A DNA stretch of 39,450 nucleotides, taken from contig CAIFEY010000010.1 of assembly GCA_903789635.1 (NCBI GenBank), forward strand, positions 1 through 39,450, given 5' to 3'. This stretch comes from an uncultured Eubacteriaceae bacterium (GTDB taxonomy: Bacteria > Bacillota > Clostridia > Peptostreptococcales > Anaerovoracaceae). The position numbers and the translations under genes were made by a program. Positions 33,197 through 39,450 of this stretch are shown piece after piece; within the stretch, counting starts at the first letter, position 1; every line of letters begins with the position of its first letter. The notes beneath the pieces were generated by a model, which did not search any database, was not told the DNA's origin, and worked only from the letters and a program-made list of their open reading frames with translations.

Positions 33197-34618
33197 CTAT
33201 TTGGATGCGGAATCGCCTTCCGCAGCCGCGGTTTCGGACGTGGTTTCGCCTTCCGCAGGCGCATCGTCCGACGCACTTTCCGAAGGTTCACTCGGCTGTT
33301 CTTTCAGCTGCTCATCAGGCGCGGTTTCGGACGCCGGGAGGGCTTCCTTTGCCGCCTGATCTGCAGCATCTGCAGCCGTATCAGAACTTGGTGCAGACGA
33401 CGTTCCGGACGATGCCGCAGGACCGGCCGCAATCATGGCCGCGGCCTTCTTTTTTCTGCGGGAATTCAGCACGATGACGAGCAGGAACCCGACGGCGACG
33501 AACGCCATGATGATCGTGTTGAACAGGCCGAGCGGCGCGTCCACCATGCCGATGCCCATCCTCGCGGTCGCCGCAGGGGTGACCATGATGGCGCTTCCGG
33601 AGCCGACCAGGATGACCAGCGAGCAGAACACCGCGTTGATCACAGTGAAGCGCGTGCCGCACTTGAGGCTGCTGAACATCAGGGACAGCAGGAACAGGAT
33701 CAGCCAGCCGCCGTAAAAGATCCAGCCGACGTTGACCCTCATCGCGAGGGAAATCGACCTGGTGCATAGGACGGCGATCGCCATGCCCCAAAATGCGGAG
33801 TTATAGAACTTGGAGAGCACGACCGCCGCGGACATGCCGTCGGAGACGTAGACCGTGCCAGCCTTCTCCGCAGCCGCCTGCTTCTTCTTCTCGTTTGCCG
33901 TGTAGACCTGACGCAGCAGGACGACCAGGATCGCCAGTGCGAACAGGCAGAGCAGGCCGACGAACATCTTCTTGGCGCCGCCAGTCAGCATACCGCCGAC
34001 GTAGGAGTAGACGATGCAGGCCGGGAGCTGTCCGAGTCCCGTGGCGAGGAAGAATCCGCCGAAGTCCATCGCCGTGAGTCCCGCCGCGTAGCTGACGATG
34101 TCAAACGAGATGAACGGCAGGAGTCTCGCGATCAGGATGCACTTTTTACCCTGTTTCTCAAAGAAGACCTCGATCTGGTTCAGGGCACCCTTGGTGCAGA
34201 TTTTCTCGACGACGTCGCGGCCAAGGATCCTCGCAATGTAGAAGCAGAGCGCCGCGCCCGCCATGGAGGATACGAACGACAGGATGCAGCCCTGCCACCA
34301 TCCGAACAGATTCGCGTTCGTCAGCGTGATGAAGAACGCCGGGAGCGGAGCCATGATCGACTGGAAGATCATCAGCAGCGCCGAGACGAGCATCGCCCAC
34401 TTGCCGTACTTGGCGATGAACGCCTTCATCTGGTCGAAGTCACCGTTCTTGAAGGTCACGATGACGTTGTTGATTGCCTCGTGGACGGACGGGACCGCCA
34501 TATAGACGGCGATGCAGACGATGACGATCGTGATCAGGATGATCTTGCTCTTCCATCTCTGCCAGAACGTCTTCTGCCCCGCGTTCCCTTCCGCAGTCAG
34601 CTTCTCTTGCTTACCCAT
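33197..34618 (-). CDS. VTT-domain (TVP38/TMEM64) membrane protein with extra C-terminal half
   Basis: This 473-residue membrane protein starts with a TM helix (about 25-45), then a VTT/DedA-like domain (about 70-235: APLPAFFITLTNANLFGWW, RLLPFISFDIVSYAAGL). A second hydrophobic block (about 270-405, four or so helices) and an acidic Ser/Ala/Glu tail (about 410-473) follow. Ordinary TVP38 proteins are ~200-250 residues, so the second half is an addition. VTT proteins have been linked to lipid scrambling or ion transport. ATG 34618 is chosen for AGAGGA 10 bases upstream; ATG 34639 would lie before it. Neighbour YdjY suggests a joint membrane task. Confidence 0.87.
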   Translation of the reverse strand: MGKQEKLTAEGNAGQKTFWQRWKSKIILITIVIVCIAVYMAVPSVHEAINNVIVTFKNGDFDQMKAFIAKYGKWAMLVSALLMIFQSIMAPLPAFFITLTNANLFGWWQGCILSFVSSMAGAALCFYIARILGRDVVEKICTKGALNQIEVFFEKQGKKCILIARLLPFISFDIVSYAAGLTAMDFGGFFLATGLGQLPACIVYSYVGGMLTGGAKKMFVGLLCLFALAILVVLLRQVYTANEKKKQAAAEKAGTVYVSDGMSAAVVLSKFYNSAFWGMAIAVLCTRSISLAMRVNVGWIFYGGWLILFLLSLMFSSLKCGTRFTVINAVFCSLVILVGSGSAIMVTPAATARMGIGMVDAPLGLFNTIIMAFVAVGFLLVIVLNSRRKKKAAAMIAAGPAASSGTSSAPSSDTAADAADQAAKEALPASETAPDEQLKEQPSEPSESASDDAPAEGETTSETAAAEGDSASK

Positions 34619-34807
34619 AAGTATTTTTCCTCTTTCCATGAATACATCTAAAAATTCGAACTATCACTTCCATATATTTTACCATTGTTTCACTGACGGT
34701 TTAAATAGAGTATTTCTATAGTAGTTGCAGGGTTATTGGGGCGGGCGGCGCACTGGCGGCGGGCGGGTTTTCCGGACGTGCCCGCCGCGGTGAGCATAAA
34801 ACAGCAG

Positions 34808-34851
34808 AAAAAGCCGCCGCGGGAGCTTATCCAGTGTGCTCCTGCGGCGGC
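34808..34851 (-). terminator. terminator of the FprA gene
   Basis: GCCGCCGC-GGAGC pairs with GCTCC-GCGGCGGC with one wobble, followed on minus by UUUUU. It separates FprA from the VTT-YdjY genes, so these are distinct transcripts. The region 34640-34807 has no gene. Confidence 0.92.
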
Positions 34852-34923
34852 CGTAAGCCTGGCCAGATTGTTTTTTTGTCTAAGTTAAATCCGTCCGGAT
34901 CTGACTAGGTTGATGAGAAGGCC

Positions 34924-36123
34924 TTACTTCATCGACGCGATGATCTCGTCCGCCAGGGAATCGAGCTGGCTGACGACCTCATCGTTCACCGAGGACTTCA
35001 GCAGCGGCTGGTTCTCCATGATCGTCATGTTCTTCATCTTTCCGACGAGCTCGTTCAGGCACTTGCCCGCGGCCGGCGCCCAGGAACCGTTGCACGCGAT
35101 GGAAACCGTGCGGTTCTGCAGGTTCAGGTGAATCATGTCCTCGACAAAGTTCTGCATCGGCGGGTACAGGTTCATGTTGTAGGTGACGGACAGCAGCGCG
35201 ATATTGCTGTAGCGGAACGCCTCGCCGATCAGGTAGGAGGTGTGCGTATCGCTGACGTCATAGACGGAGACGTTGTGCATGCCCTTCTCGTGGAGCTTGG
35301 CCGCCAGGATCTGCGCCGCGTTCTCCGTGTGGCCGTACATCGAGCCGTAGACGATCAGGACGCCCTGCTCCTCCGGCGTGTAGCTTGCCCAGTGCTGGTA
35401 CTTGTCGATGATCCAGCCGATATTCTTGCGGAAGACGAGTCCGTGCAGCGGGCAGATGTACTTGATGTCGAGGCCGGCGGCCTTCTTCAGGAGGTTTCCG
35501 GTCTGTGGACCGTATTTTCCTACGATGTTCGTATAATATCTTCTGGATTCCTCGAGCCAGTCGCGCTCGTAGTTGACCTCGTCGTCAAAGAGTGCGCCGT
35601 CCAGGGAATGGAAGGAACCGAAGGCGTCGGCGCTGAAGAGAACGCCGTTCGTCTTGTCGTACGTCACCATGACCTCCGGCCAGTGGACCATCGGCGCCTT
35701 GATGAACGTGACGACGTGCTTCCCGAAGCTGACCTCTTCCCCCTCCTTAGCCTCGATGAAGCGGTCGGAATAGTCGAACCCGAACTGCTGGCCGAACGTC
35801 ATGCCCTTGGCTGTGCTGATGACCTTGGCCTCCGGGAACTCCTTCAGCAGGAGCTTCAGCGTCGCCGTGTGGTCCGGCTCCAGGTGATGGATAACCAGGT
35901 AGTCCAGCTTACGTCCGTCCAGGACCGCGTACAGATTCTCCAGGAACTGGTCGGCGACCGACGAATCCGTCGTGTCGAACAGCACCGTCTTCTCGTCCAG
36001 CAGGACGTAGGAATTGTAGGAAACGCCGAGCGGGAGCGGGTGGATGTTCTCGAACCGGCTGGTCCTCTTGTCATTTCCTCCGACCCAGTACAAGTCTTCA
36101 GTTACCTTTCTAACACACTGCAT
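34924..36123 (-). CDS. fprA: A-type flavodiiron protein (FprA)
   Basis: This 399-residue cytosolic protein reduces O2 to water, or NO, using a di-iron site and FMN. The metallo-beta-lactamase-like domain holds H80, E82, D84, H85 (HLEPDH), H147, D166 and H227 (CPLHG). The flavodoxin domain starts about 253, with FMN loop YGSMYGHTENA. No rubredoxin domain is fused, so it needs a separate electron donor. AGGAGG 8 bases upstream supports ATG 36123. It is divergent from a Crp/Fnr regulator across 405 bases and is consistent with an anaerobe facing oxygen or nitrosative stress. Confidence 0.95.
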   Translation of the reverse strand: MQCVRKVTEDLYWVGGNDKRTSRFENIHPLPLGVSYNSYVLLDEKTVLFDTTDSSVADQFLENLYAVLDGRKLDYLVIHHLEPDHTATLKLLLKEFPEAKVISTAKGMTFGQQFGFDYSDRFIEAKEGEEVSFGKHVVTFIKAPMVHWPEVMVTYDKTNGVLFSADAFGSFHSLDGALFDDEVNYERDWLEESRRYYTNIVGKYGPQTGNLLKKAAGLDIKYICPLHGLVFRKNIGWIIDKYQHWASYTPEEQGVLIVYGSMYGHTENAAQILAAKLHEKGMHNVSVYDVSDTHTSYLIGEAFRYSNIALLSVTYNMNLYPPMQNFVEDMIHLNLQNRTVSIACNGSWAPAAGKCLNELVGKMKNMTIMENQPLLKSSVNDEVVSQLDSLADEIIASMK

Positions 36124-36398
36124 ATCTATGCCTCCTCGTGATTGTTTTTGATCGTTGTTATTCGATTGTTATTCTCTATGTCGATCTCATTTTCTGTCCC
36201 AATCGTTTATATTTTGTCATAATCGCCGCCGCTTGTAAATCCTATTCGTCAAACTTTTACATCAATCACACTTTTCATATCGTCCAATCGACAGAATATT
36301 CCCGCGCGGCAAAGCTCGCCATTTATTTAACAATCGCAGTTTCTGATGGGTAAAACAATAAATTTTTTTCCCGAATTTTCGCATCTTGAACGCAATTA

Positions 36399-36407
36399 TG
36401 ATATAAT
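36399..36407 (+). promoter_or_regulatory. extended -10 promoter of the Crp/Fnr regulator
   Basis: TGA-TATAAT, no clear -35. ACGTAAACATACGTAAATG (36412-36430) just downstream holds a direct repeat ACGTAAA that could be a regulator site. The minus-strand FprA leader (36124-36175) contains three AACAATC/AACGATC units. No full FNR or HcpR palindrome is evident. Confidence 0.5.
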
Positions 36408-36528
36408 ACAGACGTAAACATACGTAAATGATACCATTTTCATATATTTTTATAAACGAACTTTCACTTGTATTTGAACTGTATCGTTTAGGAAATCAGT
36501 TTTAGCTCTCGTCATGGAAGGATGCGTA

Positions 36529-37281
36529 ATGGATAAAATCAATACAGCCAACACGGATGACCGGCAGTCTATGCAGGAATTGATTTCCTGCTTCAGCCCC
36601 GAGGTCAAATCGTACCAGAAAAGCGAGACGATCATGGAGTACAGCTCCGGCGAACCCGCCCGCATGGCAATTCTCTGCCAGGGTACGGCGAGGCTGGAGA
36701 TGATTGATCGCGCTAAAGACTCCTACCTACTGGATCTCTATGAAAAAAATGACGTTTTTGGCGACCTTTTCACACTGCCGCTGCCTGGCCTGCACTACAC
36801 GGTTACGGCGGTAAGGGACTGCGAGGTTCTATACTTAGACTACAAAAAATTACTCTCCCCCTGCGAAAAACATTCCCAGGGCCAGCTTGACGTACTGGAC
36901 GAATTATTCCGGATGATCGCCCGGAAGATGCAGCAGATGGCGATGCACCTCAACCTCCTGTTCCAGCCGACGACGCGGGAGAAGCTCCTGGGTTACCTGA
37001 AATTCATCCACGCCCAGGATCCTTCCAAGCCGGAATTCGTCCTGCCGATCTCGCTCAGCAACCTCGCGGAATATCTGCACGTCGACCGCGCCTCGATGAT
37101 GCGCACCCTGCAGCTGATGAAGCGCGACGGCCTGATCGAGAGCAAGGCGAGGCGCTTCCGTCTACTCGAGGCGGCCGCCCAGTCCTTCCCGGAGGGCGGC
37201 CAGCACCAGGCGATCCCGACTGACTCGGGCAGAGACTCCGGAGGGCTCTTCCAGCTCGTATGCAGCATCCTGAACGACTGA
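36529..37281 (+). CDS. Crp/Fnr-family transcriptional regulator
   Basis: This 250-residue regulator has an N-terminal cyclic-nucleotide-binding-like effector domain (about 30-120, with NDVFGDLFTLPLPGLHYTVTAV), a long dimer helix (about 125-165) and a C-terminal winged helix (LSNLAEYLHVDRASMMRTLQLMKRDGLI, about 185-212). No Fnr-type Cys cluster is present, so it is not an Fe-S oxygen sensor; heme, NO or another effector is possible. ATG 36529 is used because GGAAGGA lies 6 bases upstream; ATG 36514 would have no RBS. It is divergent from fprA and may control it. The C-terminal ~40 residues are a low-complexity tail. Confidence 0.85.
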   Translation: MDKINTANTDDRQSMQELISCFSPEVKSYQKSETIMEYSSGEPARMAILCQGTARLEMIDRAKDSYLLDLYEKNDVFGDLFTLPLPGLHYTVTAVRDCEVLYLDYKKLLSPCEKHSQGQLDVLDELFRMIARKMQQMAMHLNLLFQPTTREKLLGYLKFIHAQDPSKPEFVLPISLSNLAEYLHVDRASMMRTLQLMKRDGLIESKARRFRLLEAAAQSFPEGGQHQAIPTDSGRDSGGLFQLVCSILND

Positions 37282-37336
37282 ACTAGGCTGGATCAGATTG
37301 ATTAAGACTGAATAATATTGAACAAGACTGAATATG

Positions 37337-37371
37337 GGGCTGAGAAAAATGCTGATCATTTTTCACAGCCC
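37337..37371 (+). terminator. terminator of the Crp/Fnr gene
   Basis: GGGCTG-GAAAAATG pairs with CATTTTTC-CAGCCC with one mismatch, tail CTATTTCC. A member of the recurrent terminator family; a stretch of degenerate (A)GACTGAA repeats (37277-37333) precedes it. Confidence 0.85.
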
Positions 37372-37534
37372 TATTTCCATACGCTGGAATTGCAACGGCC
37401 TTACGCCGGAATTAGAACGGCGAGATTACGACGGCGATTCCCGCGCCCGGATCGACCAGGTCAACGGGGTATGGCGCGCCGCAGTTGGGAATTTCGCCCA
37501 TTCATCGTTCATTTCCAAACTTCGCAAAAAAAGT

Positions 37535-37571
37535 TGGGGAAATCGGCGCCGAAATCCTGTATTTCCCAACA
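37535..37571. other. stem-loop in gene-free DNA
   Basis: GTTGGGGAAAT pairs with ATTTCCCAAC with one bulge. Nothing protein-like is seen in 37372-37770. Confidence 0.4.
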
Positions 37572-37770
37572 GCCAAGCGAAGCCAGCGTACGCCTCCGTC
37601 GCTGCCGCAGATCACAGTCATGAATTTGACCAGTGTGCCCGCAATAATTGACTGCACCGCCGCCGTCATTCTGGACAGACTGCACAATTCGCCGCACATC
37701 ATCGTCGTGTTGTCGTCCATTATTCGGCGGCGGCGGGGGTGCGCCGATCGACTGTTGATCATCATCGCCT

Positions 37771-37797
37771 TGTATATACCCCTATAGGGTATATACA
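37771..37797. promoter_or_regulatory. orphan CsoR/CstR-like operator palindrome
   Basis: A perfect palindrome with 11-base arms, TGTATATACCC and GGGTATATACA, around CTATA. The CCC-N5-GGG core with TA-rich arms resembles operators of CsoR-family copper or persulfide repressors. No plausible target gene lies beside it. Confidence 0.55.
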
Positions 37798-37844
37798 TCG
37801 AGATTCCATCGCAGGCGATTTGGGAATTTGAACTTATAGGCGCC

Positions 37845-37880
37845 CATTTTCCCAGATTTCCGGCGGTGCCTGGGAAAATG
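37845..37880. other. inverted repeat in gene-free DNA
   Basis: CATTTTCCCAG and CTGGGAAAATG (11 bp, 14-base loop). A related motif lies at 322-338. Confidence 0.5.
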
Positions 37881-37926
37881 AAGATCTATCAGGGAAATTC
37901 CCAAGTTCCAGCCGTCGTAGGTTCAG

Positions 37927-37969
37927 CATTAGAAAAGAGGCTGCGTTCTTCACAGCCTCTTTTCTAATG
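37927..37969 (-). terminator. terminator of ddl
   Basis: CATTAGAAAAGAGGCTG pairs perfectly with CAGCCTCTTTTCTAATG (17 bp) around a 9-base loop; the U-run is within the stem. Another GGCTGTGAA-type member on minus. Confidence 0.8.
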
Positions 37970-38029
37970 TATGGCCATTCGGACGGCGCCGCGCCCCACT
38001 TCCGGGGCTTGATATCGGCGCCGCTGTCA

Positions 38030-38122
38030 TTTCGATGATTTGATAATTCGATGATTCGATGATCGGACTGTCTGACTGGCTGACCATCTAACTAACGGAC
38101 TTTCTGACTATCTGACATTCCG
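38030..38122. repeat. degenerate short tandem repeats after ddl
   Basis: TTCGATGA-type units (38031-38063) run into CTGACTxx-type units (38068-38116), directly past the ddl stop. Confidence 0.6.
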
Positions 38123-38123
38123 A

Positions 38124-39152
38124 TTATCTGAGCTTACTGTCCTCGAACCGCTCGTATCCGTAGTCGATGATGCGGTCGATCAGCTCGGTGAATCCGACGC
38201 CGGCCTCGTTCCAGATCATCGGGAACATGCTCAGGCTCGTGAAGCCCGGGATCGTGTTCAGCTCGTTGATGTAGAGGTCTCCGGTGTTCTTGTCGAGCAG
38301 GAAGTCGACGCGGGAGCAGCCGGCGCAGTCGAGCTCGCGGTACGCCTTGACCGCCATTTCCTTCACCTGGCTGATAATCTTCTCATCAAGCTGAGCCGGG
38401 ACCTGGATAATCGTTCCTGCTTCCTCGGTGTACTTTGCCGTATAATCGTAGAAATCCCTGACCGCCTGGATCGATCCGACCGCCGCGCACTTAGGATGGT
38501 CGTTTCCGATGACGCCGGTCTCGACCTCGAGTGCCTCGACGCCGTTCTCCACGACGATTCTTCTGTCATAGCGCGCCGCCTCGAGGATGCCCGCCTTCAT
38601 CTCCTCCCTCGTACGGACCTTGGAGATGCCGACGCTGGATCCGGTATTAGCCGGCTTTACGAAGATCGGGTAGTGCAGGTTCGCCTCGCAGCGGTCCAGG
38701 ACCTCCTCCATGTGATCGTCGAGCTCGTCGCACAGCACCGTCTGGAATGCAGGGGTCGGAAGGCCGCAGCTCTCAAAGATCTGCTTGCACGCGATCTTGT
38801 CCATCGCCAGAGAGGACGCGAGCACGCCGCAGCCTGCGTACGGGACCGCGAGCATCTCGAACAGGCCCTGAATCGTGCCGTCCTCGCCGAATCTTCCGTG
38901 CATGACCGGGAACACGAGGTCGAGGTCCTTCAGCCCCTCGATCGGGAACGGTTCCGCGCTGGATGTCCAGTCGCCGTCCGTCATCATGGAGAGCGGGCCG
39001 TTGAACTTCATCCAGTCCCCCTCCTTAGTGATGCCGATCATGACCGCCTCGTGCTTCTCCTTGTTCAGCGCTTCCGCGACCGACTTAGCGGAGACCAGCG
39101 ATACCTCGTGCTCCGTAGACTTTCCGCCAAAAATAATTCCAATTTTATCCAC
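38124..39152 (-). CDS. ddl: D-alanine-D-alanine ligase
   Basis: This 342-residue ATP-grasp enzyme joins two D-alanines for the peptidoglycan precursor. It has the N-terminal GIIFGGKSTEHEVSLVSA, the ATP-grasp lysine region FVKPANTGSSVGISKV, and DFLLDKNTGDLYINELNTIPGFT with the metal ligands near the end. The omega-loop FYDYTAKY matches D-Ala-D-Ala enzymes and not VanA-type D-Ala-D-Lac ligases, so no glycopeptide resistance is implied. The start is GTG 39152, with AAAGGGG 6 bases upstream. The carboxypeptidases at 17419 and 18979 act on its product. Confidence 0.95.
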   Translation of the reverse strand: MDKIGIIFGGKSTEHEVSLVSAKSVAEALNKEKHEAVMIGITKEGDWMKFNGPLSMMTDGDWTSSAEPFPIEGLKDLDLVFPVMHGRFGEDGTIQGLFEMLAVPYAGCGVLASSLAMDKIACKQIFESCGLPTPAFQTVLCDELDDHMEEVLDRCEANLHYPIFVKPANTGSSVGISKVRTREEMKAGILEAARYDRRIVVENGVEALEVETGVIGNDHPKCAAVGSIQAVRDFYDYTAKYTEEAGTIIQVPAQLDEKIISQVKEMAVKAYRELDCAGCSRVDFLLDKNTGDLYINELNTIPGFTSLSMFPMIWNEAGVGFTELIDRIIDYGYERFEDSKLR

Positions 39153-39312
39153 AGTAAACCCCTTTCGATGGCTGATGACCAGTTATGTTATGACAAAATA
39201 TTATCTTTACTGTATAAAAATTTACCATTTTTGCAGCCGAATTTCCATACGAAGATCCTGAAGATCCCTTCAATGAATAAAAACTGCTGCACTTACAACG
39301 CGTGCATAATCG

Positions 39313-39450
<138 letters not shown>

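Noticed and set aside
37502-37798. 98-codon minus frame starting in the CsoR-like palindrome
   Set aside because: Begins within the palindrome, no RBS, no CsoR or other family features.
38124-39152. ddl considered as a Van-type D-Ala-D-Lac ligase
   Set aside because: The omega-loop YDYTAKY is that of ordinary D-Ala-D-Ala ligases, and no vanH/vanX neighbours occur.

Overview
The window looks like chromosomal DNA of a low-oxygen, Gram-positive Clostridia-type bacterium. Supporting signs are lipoprotein signal peptides ending in LxxC, AGGAGG-type ribosome binding sites, TTGACA/TATAAT promoters, an FprA flavodiiron protein, a Gram-positive LexA box, a lysine riboswitch and many U-tailed terminators. 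Coding DNA is GC-rich and gene-free stretches are AT-rich. I cannot name the species. The last ~135 bases are poly-G/poly-C and look like a sequencing or assembly artefact at a contig end.

Left part (1-12240): a four-gene zinc uptake operon on + (Fur/Zur-type regulator, ZnuA-like lipoprotein, ZnuC ATPase, ZnuB permease) behind a clear promoter; an SDR oxidoreductase on -; a ~1.4 kb AT-rich gene-free stretch; an ABC multidrug-type exporter on - with a consensus LexA/SOS box inside its promoter; a secreted NucA/EndA-like nuclease lipoprotein on +; and an NhaC-family transporter on - preceded by a lysine riboswitch with an attenuator, which points to lysine rather than sodium/proton exchange as its job.

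Middle part (12500-25270): a WYL regulator with a coupled histidine phosphatase; an SstT-type serine/threonine symporter; a candidate structured small RNA; two uncharacterised small proteins; a tandem pair of D,D-carboxypeptidases with an extra N-terminal domain; threonine ammonia-lyase; a HAD phosphatase; a 22-residue membrane peptide gene with its own RBS and terminator; and xanthine phosphoribosyltransferase. Three diverged copies of a ~190-bp dispersed element lie in the intergenic DNA here.

Right part (25271-39152): a fabD-fabG-fabZ fatty acid synthesis operon, then a long run of minus-strand genes: an SGNH hydrolase, a GT4 glycosyltransferase, a fused DUF2064+GT2 transferase, a C_GCAxxG_C_C protein, a YdjY-domain lipoprotein, a VTT (TVP38/TMEM64) membrane protein and FprA. 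A divergent Crp/Fnr regulator follows. The VTT/YdjY/cysteine-protein/transferase set resembles the accessory genes of rSAM/selenodomain clusters, but no radical SAM gene is present, so it is the best candidate for an undescribed redox or envelope system. D-alanine-D-alanine ligase closes the window and pairs functionally with the two carboxypeptidases.
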